A DNA stretch of 64,000 nucleotides, taken from the NCBI GenBank assembly GCA_965200775.1, contig OZ241383.1, positions 2,542,001 through 2,606,000 of the forward strand, in the 5' to 3' direction. Below are positions 56,706 to 64,000 of this stretch, piece after piece (positions within the stretch are counted from its first letter, which is position 1; every line of letters starts with the position of its first letter). The position numbers were made by a program, and so were the translations under genes. The DNA is from Poriferisocius sp965200775. GTDB lineage: Bacteria; Actinomycetota; Acidimicrobiia; Acidimicrobiales; Bin134. Below the pieces are notes generated by a model that had not been told where the DNA came from, made no database searches, and worked only from the letters and a program-made list of their open reading frames with translations.

Positions 56706-57350
56706 ATGGTTGCCAGGGCGATTGTCGGCGAAAAACTAGGAATGACCCAGGTGTGGGACGAGAACGACTGTGTCGTCCCCGTCACCGTGCTGCGGGTGGA
56801 ACCCTGCCGGATCGTGCAGGTCAAGCGGCCCGAGACCGACGGGTACTCCGCTCTCCAGGTGACCTTCGGTACCCAGAACCCCGATCGCCTCACCCAACCC
56901 GAGAAGGGCCACCTGGCCAAGGCCGGGGTGGAACCGGGCCGCAAGCTGGTCGAGCTGCGTATCGACGACGTGGGCGACTACGAAGCAGGCCAGGAGATCG
57001 GTGCCGACGTGTTCAACGGCGGCGAACGGGTGGATGTCACCGGAGTCAGCAAGGGCAAGGGCTTCAGCGGCGTGATGAAGCGGCACAACTTCAGCGGCCA
57101 GAAGGCCAGCCACGGAGCCCACAAGGTTCACCGTAAGCCCGGAGCGGTGGGTCAGTGCGCCACGCCATCCCGGATCTTCCGGGGCAAGCGGATGCCGGGA
57201 CGAGCCGGGGCCCAGAAGGTGACCACGTTGAACCTCCAGGTAGTGAGGGTGGACAGCGAACAGGACCTGATCCTGCTGAAGGGATCGGTTCCCGGCCGGC
57301 GAGGTACCACCGTGCTGATTCGCAGCGCGGTGAAGAACGGAGCGAGATGA
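56706..57350 (+). CDS. rplC: 50S ribosomal protein L3
   Basis: A 214-residue L3: AIVGEKLGMTQVWDENDCVVPVTVL and the loop GFSGVMKRHNFSGQKASHGAHKVHRKPGAVGQC reaching the peptidyl transferase centre. AGGAT upstream. Stop overlaps rplD start (ATGA). Confidence 0.96.
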   Translation: MVARAIVGEKLGMTQVWDENDCVVPVTVLRVEPCRIVQVKRPETDGYSALQVTFGTQNPDRLTQPEKGHLAKAGVEPGRKLVELRIDDVGDYEAGQEIGADVFNGGERVDVTGVSKGKGFSGVMKRHNFSGQKASHGAHKVHRKPGAVGQCATPSRIFRGKRMPGRAGAQKVTTLNLQVVRVDSEQDLILLKGSVPGRRGTTVLIRSAVKNGAR

Positions 57351-58024
57351 CCACCGTCACTGTTCGCACCCCCGCCGGGCAGGACACCGGTTCGGTGGAC
57401 CTCGATCCCGATGTTTTCGGCATTGAGCCCAACGTGGCCGTCATGCACCAGGTGGTCACCGCCCAGCTCGCAGCCCGGCGACGGGGCACCCAGAGCACCA
57501 AGACCAAGTCCGAGGTCAAGGGCGGTTCGAGCAAGCCCTGGCGCCAGAAGGGCACCGGTCGGGCCCGTCACGGGTCCACTCGCAATCCCCAGTGGCGAGG
57601 CGGCGGGGTGGCCTTGGGTCCCAAGCCTCGTAGCTACCGCCAGCGCACCCCCAAGAAGATGGTTCGCCTGGCCCTGAGGTCGGCACTGTCCGACCGGGCC
57701 CGCGACGAGAAGGTGGTGGTGGTGGACCGCTGGGCATTCGAGGTTCCCCGGACCAAGGAGGCCATGGCCGCTCTCAACGCCCTCGGGGTGGAGGGCCGGG
57801 TGCTCTTGGTGTCGGAGCGCGACCAGACCGAGGTGTGGAAGAGCTTCCGCAACCTCCCCTCCGTTCACGTCATCAGCCCCGCCGAGCTAAACGCCTACGA
57901 CGTGCTGGTGAGCGACGTGGTGGTTTTCACGCTCGACACCCTGCCCACCTCGGCTTCATCCGATGAGACAGAGGAACCCGACGAAACAGGGGAATCCGAT
58001 GAAACAGGGGATGAGCAGGAATGA
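57347..58024 (+). CDS. rplD: 50S ribosomal protein L4
   Basis: A 225-residue L4: HQVVTAQLAARRRGTQSTKTKSEVKGG and KPWRQKGTGRARHGSTRNPQWRGGG, the tunnel loop. The last ~22 residues are an acidic repeat (DETEEP, DETGES, DETGDE) made of near-identical 24-27 bp units, not part of the family core. Overlaps rplC and rplW by ATGA junctions. Confidence 0.96.
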   Translation: MTTVTVRTPAGQDTGSVDLDPDVFGIEPNVAVMHQVVTAQLAARRRGTQSTKTKSEVKGGSSKPWRQKGTGRARHGSTRNPQWRGGGVALGPKPRSYRQRTPKKMVRLALRSALSDRARDEKVVVVDRWAFEVPRTKEAMAALNALGVEGRVLLVSERDQTEVWKSFRNLPSVHVISPAELNAYDVLVSDVVVFTLDTLPTSASSDETEEPDETGESDETGDEQE

Positions 58025-58311
58025 AGGATCCTCGCGACGTGGTGCTGGCCCCGGTGGTCTCCGAGAAGTCCTACGAACTGCTGGAGGCCAACGTCTACAC
58101 CTTCAAGGTCCACCCCAGCGCGTCCAAGCCCGAGATCAAGGACGCGGTGGAGTCGTTGTTCGACGTAACCGTGTTGAAGGTCAACACCATGAACCGCAAG
58201 GGCAAGCGTCGCCGCAACCGGCGCAGCCCCACCTTCGGCCGCAAACCCGACACCAAGCGTGCTCTGGTCACCCTGGCCGATGGTGACGAAATCGAGTTGT
58301 TCGACGTCTGA
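58021..58311 (+). CDS. rplW: 50S ribosomal protein L23
   Basis: A 96-residue L23 at the tunnel exit: DVVLAPVVSEKSYELLEANVYTF, VTVLKVNTMNRKGKRRRNRRSPTFGRKPDTKRALVTLADGD. Docking site for trigger factor and SRP. ATGA overlap with rplD. Confidence 0.96.
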   Translation: MKDPRDVVLAPVVSEKSYELLEANVYTFKVHPSASKPEIKDAVESLFDVTVLKVNTMNRKGKRRRNRRSPTFGRKPDTKRALVTLADGDEIELFDV

Positions 58312-58319
58312 GGCACACC

Positions 58320-59156
58320 ATGGCAGTTCGTAGACGCAACCCCACCAGCCCCGGCCGCCGCTTCCAGATGGTGTCGGACTTCTCCGACATCACCACCACG
58401 AAGCCGGAGAAGTCGCTGGTGGCCAAGAAGAACGGGACCGGCGGCCGCAACAACCACGGCCACAAGACGGCCCGCCACCGGGGCGGGGGCCACAAGCAGC
58501 GCTACCGGATCATCGACTTCACCCGGGCCAAGGACGACGTCCCCGCCACCGTGGCATCGGTGGAGTACGACCCGAACCGCAACTGCCGCATCCTGCTGCT
58601 GCACTTCCACGACGGCGAAAAGCGCTACATCCTGGCCCCCGAAGGGGTAGGGGTAGGCGAGATCCTCCAGAACGGCCCCGGGTCCGAGATCAAGGCCGGC
58701 AACGCTCTTCCACTGCGCTACATCCCGGTTGGTACCACCGTCCACGCCGTGGAGCTACAGCCCGGCGGCGGGGCTCGCATCGCCCGCTCGGCAGGCTCCA
58801 GCGCTCAGTTGGTGGCCAAGGAGGGCAGCTTCGCCACGCTCCGCCTGCCCAGCACCGAGATGCGCCGGGTGCCCATCGACTGCCGGGCCACCGTGGGATC
58901 GGTGGGCAACGCCGAGGCCGAGCTCATCAAGCTGGGCAAGGCCGGGAGAGCCCGCTGGAAGGGGGTGCGCCCCCAGACCCGGGGCGTGGCCATGAACCCT
59001 GTGGATCACCCGTTGGGGGGCGGCGAGGGCAAGTCCTCCGGTGGGCGGCACCCTGTGTCCCCTTGGGGCAAGCCCGAGGGCCGCACCCGCAACAAGAAGA
59101 AGAAGTCGCAGCAGATGATCATCCGACGGCGCCGCACCCGCGGTGGACGGCGTTGA
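58320..59156 (+). CDS. rplB: 50S ribosomal protein L2
   Basis: A 278-residue L2: GRNNHGHKTARHRGGGHKQRYRIIDF and the end GVAMNPVDHPLGGGEGKSSGGRHPVSPWG with the conserved His near the peptidyl transferase centre. Usual length. Confidence 0.97.
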   Translation: MAVRRRNPTSPGRRFQMVSDFSDITTTKPEKSLVAKKNGTGGRNNHGHKTARHRGGGHKQRYRIIDFTRAKDDVPATVASVEYDPNRNCRILLLHFHDGEKRYILAPEGVGVGEILQNGPGSEIKAGNALPLRYIPVGTTVHAVELQPGGGARIARSAGSSAQLVAKEGSFATLRLPSTEMRRVPIDCRATVGSVGNAEAELIKLGKAGRARWKGVRPQTRGVAMNPVDHPLGGGEGKSSGGRHPVSPWGKPEGRTRNKKKKSQQMIIRRRRTRGGRR

Positions 59157-59169
59157 GGAGGGACTGGCC

Positions 59170-59448
59170 ATGCCGAGAAGTCTGAAGAAGGGCCCGTTCG
59201 TCGACCGCCACCTCCTTCGCAAGGTGGATGCCCTCAACGACCAGAACACCAAGCAGGTGATCCGCACGTGGTCCCGGCGCTCCACCATCATCCCCGACAT
59301 GGTGGGCCACACCATCGCCGTCCACGACGGGCGCAAGCACGTACCTGTGTACATCACGGAATCGATGGTGGGTCACAAGCTGGGCGAGTTCGCCCCCACC
59401 CGGACATTCCGGGCCCATGCCGGCCAGGAACGGGGAGCGCGTCGCTGA
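59170..59448 (+). CDS. rpsS: 30S ribosomal protein S19
   Basis: A 92-residue S19: MPRSLKKGPFVDRHLLRKVD and STIIPDMVGHTIAVHDGRKHVPVYI. ATG at 59170 with GAGGAGGGA upstream; the longer frame has no family support. Stop shares a base with rplV (TGATG). Confidence 0.96.
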   Translation: MPRSLKKGPFVDRHLLRKVDALNDQNTKQVIRTWSRRSTIIPDMVGHTIAVHDGRKHVPVYITESMVGHKLGEFAPTRTFRAHAGQERGARR

Positions 59449-60113
59449 TGGCCGTGGTCACCGTGGGCAACGAGACCCGGCCCGGTAGCCGAGCCGTGGC
59501 CAAGTACGTGCGGTCGTCGGCCTTCAAGGCCCGGGAGGTGCTCGATTTGGTGCGAGGCAAGTCGTACTCCGAGGCCAGGGAGATTCTGGCCTTCTCCGAG
59601 CGGCGCATCTCCGACACCATCGCCAAGTGCCTCGACTCCGCGGTGGCCAACGCCGAGCACAACGACGACCTCGACGGCGAGGAACTGTTCGTGGCCTCCT
59701 GCTTTGCCGACGAGGGCCCCACGCTGAAGCGATGGCGGCCGAGGGCCCGGGGTCGGGCCACCCGCATCCGCAAGCGCACGTGTCACATCACCATCGTGCT
59801 GGCCCGCTACTCCGAGGAGGAGCTGGCTGCCATCGACGCTCGCATGGCGCTCAAGGGCACCGGACGGCGCAGTTCTGCCGCCGAGGCCCGCCGCCGCCGG
59901 GTGGCGGCCAGCCGCCAACGCGACGAAGAACGTGCCGCAAAGGACGAACACGAAAACCACGAATACCACGAGGAAGAGGCAGCCGCCGAAGTCGAGACCG
60001 AGGTTGACACCGAAGAAGGCGCTGAGGCTGCCGCCGAAGTCGAAGAAGAGGCAACCGCCCAAACCGAAGACGACGAAGCCGACGCCCCCACAACCGACGA
60101 GAAGGAAGCCTGA
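59448..60113 (+). CDS. rplV: 50S ribosomal protein L22, acidic-tailed
   Basis: A 221-residue L22. Residues 1-115 are the normal protein (SSAFKAREVLDLVRGKSYSEAREIL; KRWRPRARGRATRIRKRTCHITIVL). The remaining ~100 begin basic (RRRVAASRQRDEERAAK) and become strongly acidic (EEEAAAEVETEVDTEEGAEA), about twice the usual length. Probably a disordered tail. TGATG junctions at both ends. Confidence 0.95.
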   Translation: MAVVTVGNETRPGSRAVAKYVRSSAFKAREVLDLVRGKSYSEAREILAFSERRISDTIAKCLDSAVANAEHNDDLDGEELFVASCFADEGPTLKRWRPRARGRATRIRKRTCHITIVLARYSEEELAAIDARMALKGTGRRSSAAEARRRRVAASRQRDEERAAKDEHENHEYHEEEAAAEVETEVDTEEGAEAAAEVEEEATAQTEDDEADAPTTDEKEA

Positions 60114-61015
60114 TGGGCCAGAAGATCAATCCTTACGGGTTTCGACTCGGGGTAACCACCGACTGGAAGTCGCGCTGGTTCGCCAACCGGCGGGAGTACG
60201 GCGACTTCATCATCGAGGACTGGAAGGTCCGCAACTACCTGATGTCGGAACTCCCCCACGCCGCCATCAGCCGCATCGAAATCGAGCGCACCCGCGACCG
60301 GCTGCGAGTTGATGTCCACACCGCCCGTCCGGGAATCGTCATCGGCCGTCGAGGCAGCGAAGCCGACCGTCTCCGCAACGGCTTGGCCAAGATCACCGGG
60401 AACAACCGGGTGCAGCTCAACATCCAGGAGATCAAGCAGCCCGAACTCGACGCCACCCTCATATCCCAGGGTGTGGCCGATCAGCTCGCCAACCGGGTGG
60501 CTTTCCGCAGGGCCATGAAGCGAGCGGTGCAGAACGCACAGAAAGCGGGAGCCCTGGGCATCAGAGTGCAGTGCTCAGGCCGCCTGGGCGGCTCCGAAAT
60601 GGCCCGCACCGAGTGGTACCGAGAAGGCAGGGTTCCCCTTCACACCCTCCGGGCAGACATCGACTACGGCTTCCGTGAGGCCCACACCACCTACGGCCGC
60701 ATCGGCGTGAAGGTGTGGATTTACAAAGGCGACATCCTGCCCTACAAAACCCAGGCCGAGGACAAGATCAGCCGGGAAGCGGCCATGGCGGTGGGCGAGG
60801 CCACAGGCACCCAAAAACCTCGCGCCGTGGTCTCATCTGCGGCCGCTCGCCGCCAGAGCGACCTCGAGCGCCCCGAAGACACCGAAGAGCCAGCGCCCCT
60901 CATCAAGGAAGCCGACCCCGAGTTCGAGAAGCTGCTCGAGGAGGAGGAGGACATCCTCCGCACCACCCGCGAGCACCGCGAGACCCCCCACTTCCGCCCC
61001 GGAGACGGAGACTGA
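60113..61015 (+). CDS. rpsC: 30S ribosomal protein S3, extended
   Basis: A 300-residue S3: GQKINPYGFRLGVTTDWKSRWFANRREY, KH domain RPGIVIGRRGSEADRLRNGL, then the C-terminal domain GSEMARTEWYREGRVPLHTLRADIDYG. About 70 extra residues at the end, acidic (EDTEEPAPLIKEADPEFEKL). Overlaps rplV. Confidence 0.96.
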   Translation: MGQKINPYGFRLGVTTDWKSRWFANRREYGDFIIEDWKVRNYLMSELPHAAISRIEIERTRDRLRVDVHTARPGIVIGRRGSEADRLRNGLAKITGNNRVQLNIQEIKQPELDATLISQGVADQLANRVAFRRAMKRAVQNAQKAGALGIRVQCSGRLGGSEMARTEWYREGRVPLHTLRADIDYGFREAHTTYGRIGVKVWIYKGDILPYKTQAEDKISREAAMAVGEATGTQKPRAVVSSAAARRQSDLERPEDTEEPAPLIKEADPEFEKLLEEEEDILRTTREHRETPHFRPGDGD

Positions 61016-61018
61016 CCC

Positions 61019-61435
61019 ATGTTGATGCCAAAGAAGGTAAAGCATCGCAAGCACCACCGGGGCCGCACCAAGGGCTACGCCAAGGCGGCCACCAGCGTGA
61101 GCTTCGGGGAGTACGGCATCCAGGCCTTGGAGCCGGGATGGATCACCGCCCGCCAGATCGAGGCCACCCGTATTGCCATCACCCGCCACATCCGCAGAGG
61201 CGGAAAGGTGTGGATCAACATCTTCCCCGACAAGCCGGTCACCGAGAAGCCCGCCGAGACCCGGATGGGTTCGGGCAAGGGCAACCCCGAGCGGTGGGTG
61301 GCCGTGGTCCGGCCCGGCCGCGTCCTGTTCGAGTTGTCGTACCACGACCGTGAGGTCGCCCGCACCGCCATCGAACGGGGCATCCAGAAGCTCCCTGTGA
61401 AAGCCCGCTTCGTCGAACGCCGGGAGGGGTGGTAG
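61019..61435 (+). CDS. rplP: 50S ribosomal protein L16
   Basis: A 138-residue L16: MLMPKKVKHRKHHRGRTKGYAKA, GYAK and RMGSGKGNPERWVAVVRPGRVLFEL. The ATG at 61019 gives the standard MLMPK start. Confidence 0.96.
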   Translation: MLMPKKVKHRKHHRGRTKGYAKAATSVSFGEYGIQALEPGWITARQIEATRIAITRHIRRGGKVWINIFPDKPVTEKPAETRMGSGKGNPERWVAVVRPGRVLFELSYHDREVARTAIERGIQKLPVKARFVERREGW

Positions 61436-61437
61436 TC

Positions 61438-61677
61438 GTGGCTCGCAGGGCATCGTGGCACAGCCTCACCGACGGCGAACTCATCGAGCGGCTCGACGAG
61501 GCCAGGGACGAAGTGTTCAAGCTCCGCTTCCAGGTGGTCACCGGCCGCCTGGACAACACGGCGCGGCTGAAGCAAGCCAAAAAAGAGGTGGCTCGAGGCA
61601 TGACCGAGCTGCGGATGCGTGAGATCCAGGCCGCTGAGGCGCTGGAAGCCGAAATGCAGGAGGCCGGCAATGGCTGA
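61438..61677 (+). CDS. rpmC: 50S ribosomal protein L29
   Basis: A 79-residue L29: SLTDGELIERLDEARDEVFKLRFQVVTGRLDNTARLKQAKKEVARGMTEL. GTG at 61438 is chosen since GGGAGG lies about 10 nt upstream; a GTG at 61429 is inside rplP. Overlaps rpsQ by 8 nt. Confidence 0.93.
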   Translation: MARRASWHSLTDGELIERLDEARDEVFKLRFQVVTGRLDNTARLKQAKKEVARGMTELRMREIQAAEALEAEMQEAGNG

Positions 61678-61966
61678 TCCGACCACGTCAACAAGCGAAC
61701 CGCAACCCGCTGCCCGGTCCAACGGCCGCAAGGTGCGGGAGGGAACGGTGGTATCCGTCGCCATGGACAAGACCGCTGTGGTGGCGTCCACCGACCGCGT
61801 CCGCCATCGGCGGTACAACAAGACCGTGCAGCGCACCACCCGCCTGTACGTCCACGACGAGACCAACCAGCTCGCCGTGGGCGACCGGGTGCGGGTGCAG
61901 GAAACCCGACCTCTGTCCAAGAGCAAGCGGTGGCGGCTGGTCGAGGTGGTGGAGCGGGCCCGATGA
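61670..61966 (+). CDS. rpsQ: 30S ribosomal protein S17
   Basis: A 98-residue S17: RKVREGTVVSVAMDKTAVVASTDRVRHRRYNKTVQRTTRLYVHDETNQLAVGDRVRVQETRPLSKSKRWRL. About 15 extra N-terminal residues. The start lies within rpmC. ATGA overlap with rplN. Confidence 0.95.
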   Translation: MADPTTSTSEPQPAARSNGRKVREGTVVSVAMDKTAVVASTDRVRHRRYNKTVQRTTRLYVHDETNQLAVGDRVRVQETRPLSKSKRWRLVEVVERAR

Positions 61967-62331
61967 TCCAGCAGGAGACCAGGGTCAAGGTGGCCGACAA
62001 CTCCGGGGCCAAGGAGGTGCTGTGCATCCGGGTGCTGGGGTCGTCCCGCAAGCGCTACGCCACGATCGGTGACGTGTTCGTGGCCACCGTGAAAGACGCC
62101 ATGCCCGGTGCGGCGGTCAGCAAGGGCGACGTTGTTCGCTGCGTTCTGGTGCGGGCCAAGAAGGAGAAGCGCCGCAAGGACGGCTCGTACATCCGCTTCG
62201 ACGAGAACGCCGCCGTGCTCATCAACGAGCAGCAGCAGCCCAGGGGAACCCGCATCTTCGGGCCGGTGGGCCGGGAGCTGCGGGACAAGCGGTTCATGCG
62301 CATCGTGTCGCTCGCCCCGGAGGTGTTGTAG
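61963..62331 (+). CDS. rplN: 50S ribosomal protein L14
   Basis: A 122-residue L14: MIQQETRVKVADNSGAKEVLCIRVLG, KGDVVRCVLVRAKKEKRRKDGSYIRFDENAAVLIN, GTRIFGPVGRELRDKRFMRIVSLAPEVL. Exact family length. Confidence 0.97.
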   Translation: MIQQETRVKVADNSGAKEVLCIRVLGSSRKRYATIGDVFVATVKDAMPGAAVSKGDVVRCVLVRAKKEKRRKDGSYIRFDENAAVLINEQQQPRGTRIFGPVGRELRDKRFMRIVSLAPEVL

Positions 62332-62336
62332 CCGCC

Positions 62337-62645
62337 ATGAAGATTCGCAAGGGAGATCGAGTCCGGGTGCTCAGCGGCAAGGACCGGGGCAAGGAAGGTG
62401 AGGTCATGTTCGCCTTCCCCAACGCCGGCACGGTGATCGTGGACGGGGTCAACGTCGCCACCAAGCACCAGGGACCCCGCCAGGGCATCATGCAGACCGG
62501 GATCATCGATAAGGAGATGCCCATCCGGGCATCCAACGTGGCTGTGATCAGCCCGGCCGACGGCCGCCCGACTCGGGTGGGATACCGGTTCGACACCCAC
62601 GGTCGCAAGATCCGCGTCTGCCGTCGCACGGGAGTTGATCTGTAA
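62337..62645 (+). CDS. rplX: 50S ribosomal protein L24
   Basis: A 102-residue L24: MKIRKGDRVRVLSGKDRGKEGEVM (KOW motif). Stop shares a base with rplE (TAATG). Confidence 0.96.
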   Translation: MKIRKGDRVRVLSGKDRGKEGEVMFAFPNAGTVIVDGVNVATKHQGPRQGIMQTGIIDKEMPIRASNVAVISPADGRPTRVGYRFDTHGRKIRVCRRTGVDL

Positions 62646-63214
62646 TGGCCACCGCTACCTCGACCGCTCCCCGGCTGCACACCCTGTATCAGGAGGAGAT
62701 CCGGTTCCAGCTCAAGGAAGCGCTGGGGCTGGACAACATCATGCAGGTGCCCCGGTGCCAGAAGATCGTTTTGAACATGGGCGTGGGCGAGGCGGTGGCC
62801 CAGGCCAAGCTGCTCGACGGGGCGGTGGCCGATCTGACCGTGATCGCCGGCCAGCGTCCTGTCATCACAAGGGCCAAGAAGTCCATCGCCAACTTCAAGA
62901 TCCGGGAGGGGAACCCCATCGGGGCCAAGGTCACCCTGCGGGGTGCCCGTATGTGGGAGTTCCTAGATCGGCTCATCAACCTGGCCATCCCCCGTATCCG
63001 GGACTTCCGGGGCCTCTCGCCCAGGTCGTTCGACGGGAACGGCAACTACACCTTCGGGGTGAGCGAGCAGCTCATCTTCCCCGAGATCGACTACGACTCC
63101 ATCGACACCATCAGAGGCATGGATATCACCATCGTCACGACCGCATCCACCGACGAGGAAGGCCGAGCCCTGCTCGAGGCTTTCTCGTTTCCGTTCCGAG
63201 CCGAGGGGCAGTAA
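62645..63214 (+). CDS. rplE: 50S ribosomal protein L5
   Basis: A 189-residue L5: VPRCQKIVLNMGVGEAVAQAK, AKKSIANFKIREGNPIGAKVTLRG, RDFRGLSPRSFDGNGNYTFGVSEQLIFPEIDYD. Binds 5S rRNA. Confidence 0.97.
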   Translation: MATATSTAPRLHTLYQEEIRFQLKEALGLDNIMQVPRCQKIVLNMGVGEAVAQAKLLDGAVADLTVIAGQRPVITRAKKSIANFKIREGNPIGAKVTLRGARMWEFLDRLINLAIPRIRDFRGLSPRSFDGNGNYTFGVSEQLIFPEIDYDSIDTIRGMDITIVTTASTDEEGRALLEAFSFPFRAEGQ

Positions 63215-63218
63215 CCAA

Positions 63219-63404
63219 ATGGCAAAAAAGGCGCTAGTCGAGAAGCAACAGCGAACGCCAAAGTTCAAGGTGCGGGCCTACACCCGTTGTCGCCGCTGCG
63301 GGCGGCCCCGAGCCGTGTACCGCAAGTTCGGGCTGTGCAGGGTGTGCCTGAGAGAGCTGGCCCACGCCGGCGAGATCCCAGGTCTGACCAAGGCGAGCTG
63401 GTGA
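63219..63404 (+). CDS. rpsN: 30S ribosomal protein S14, zinc type
   Basis: A 61-residue S14 type Z: KKALVEKQQRTPKFKVRAYTRCRRCGRPRAVYRKFGLCRVCLRELAHAGEIPGLTKASW, with two CxxC pairs for zinc. It lies in the spc cluster, as usual. Confidence 0.96.
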   Translation: MAKKALVEKQQRTPKFKVRAYTRCRRCGRPRAVYRKFGLCRVCLRELAHAGEIPGLTKASW

Positions 63405-63416
63405 GGTGATGCGACT

Positions 63417-63821
63417 GTGACCATGACCGACCCCATCGCCGACATGCTGACCCGCATCCGCAACGCCAACATCGCCATGCGCGACGAGGTGCAGATGCCG
63501 TCCTCGAAGATGAAGGTGGCCCTGGCCGGTGTCTTGAAGAACGAGGGCTACATCAGCAACTACGAGGTGGCCGAAGCCGACCGGGGCCCGGGCCAGATCC
63601 TCACCATCGACATGAAGTACTCCGACCAGCGGGAGCGGGTGATCTCCGGCATCACCAGGGTGTCCAAGCCCGGCCTGCGGGTTTACTCCAAGTCGGACAA
63701 AATCCCCAGGGTGCTGGGCGGGCTCGGGGTGGCCGTCGTGTCCACCAGCAAGGGCCTCATGAGCGACCGCGAGGCACGCCGCCGCCGTATGGGCGGCGAA
63801 GTCGTCTGCGTGATCTGGTAG
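63417..63821 (+). CDS. rpsH: 30S ribosomal protein S8
   Basis: A 134-residue S8: TDPIADMLTRIRNANIAMRDEVQMPSSKMKVALAGVLK and the end LGGLGVAVVSTSKGLMSDREARRRRMGGEVVCVIW. GTG at 63417 is well spaced from GAGGTGAT; an in-frame ATG at 63423 is the alternative. Confidence 0.95.
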   Translation: MTMTDPIADMLTRIRNANIAMRDEVQMPSSKMKVALAGVLKNEGYISNYEVAEADRGPGQILTIDMKYSDQRERVISGITRVSKPGLRVYSKSDKIPRVLGGLGVAVVSTSKGLMSDREARRRRMGGEVVCVIW

Positions 63822-63831
63822 GAGGCCCACA

Positions 63832-64000
63832 GTGTCACGAGTTGGATTGAGCCCCATCCCGGTGCCCGACGGCGTCGAGGTAGCCATCGACGGTACCCAC
63901 GTCACCGTCACCGGTCGCCGCGGCACGCTGGAACACACCCTCCCCGAGACCATCTCGGCCCGCCAGGACGACGGGTTCGTCTTCATCGACAGGGCCGACG
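63832..64000 (+). CDS. rplF: 50S ribosomal protein L6 (3' partial)
   Basis: GTG at 63832 with AGGAGG upstream. The visible 56 residues (SRVGLSPIPVPDGVEVAIDG, VTVTGRRGTLEHTLPE) are the N-terminal half of L6 domain 1. The gene continues beyond the window. Confidence 0.93.
   Translation, partial: MSRVGLSPIPVPDGVEVAIDGTHVTVTGRRGTLEHTLPETISARQDDGFVFIDRAD

Overview
The window is a high-GC, gene-dense bacterial chromosome segment. It looks actinobacterial, and I infer class Acidimicrobiia or a near relative. The basis is a PadR-ino1 pair, a CCA-transferase near a DUF6049-type protein (an arrangement known from mycobacteria), tRNA-Trp followed by secE-nusG, a Zn-ribbon S14, many GTG/TTG starts, and many promoters whose -10 box (TAnnnT) lies only 6-7 nt before the start codon, which means leaderless mRNAs. 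No species can be named from sequence alone. I see no insertion sequences, prophage or CRISPR.

Layout. 1-6.6 kb: metabolic genes (two amidohydrolases, a type 1 thiolase-like protein, two SnoaL-like proteins) and an MscS channel. 6.6-8.5 kb: an autoregulated-looking padR and inositol-phosphate synthase. 8.5-13.6 kb: CCA-transferase and histone-deacetylase-like genes facing a GNAT and a secreted DUF6049-like protein. 13.6-14.4 kb: a two-gene toxin-antitoxin-like cassette. 14.6-15.5 kb: degV. 15.5-26.3 kb: an 11-gene complex I operon nuoABCDHIJKLMN without nuoEFG. 26.3-35.2 kb: SDR, acetoacetate-decarboxylase-like protein, MidA-type methyltransferase, acetyl-CoA synthetase, HAD phosphatase, HtpX, YajQ, a second cassette of the same kind, and a GNAT. 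34.6-36.6 kb: four tRNAs (Tyr, Thr, Met, Trp) and an ECF sigma factor. 36.6-52.6 kb: secE-nusG-rplKA-rplJL-rpoBC-rpsLG-fusA-tuf-rpsJ. 52.6-56.4 kb: serB, a citE-like gene, tpx and an AI-2E permease interrupt the usual rpsJ-rplC link. 56.7-64 kb: the rest of the S10/spc ribosomal cluster, running off the end inside rplF.

The most unusual signal is a set of short local duplications at translation starts. Upstream of ino1, nuoH, nuoK and serB the start region is repeated, and every extra copy forms a tiny cistron (16 codons in three of the four loci, 22 in the other) whose stop codon overlaps the next start (ATGA or TGATG). At nuoK there are five start copies in a 50-bp tandem array, so four identical minicistrons run head to tail between nuoJ and nuoK. 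The chains join the preceding gene to the real gene and look like translational relays. Repeat number can change without breaking the frame of the main gene.

Other notable points: a 16-G tract inside the tpx promoter spacer, an rplJ whose C-terminal helix has four 11-residue L12-docking repeats, an L10 leader that can hide the rplJ ribosome-binding site, Arg88 in S12, and acidic tails on several ribosomal proteins.
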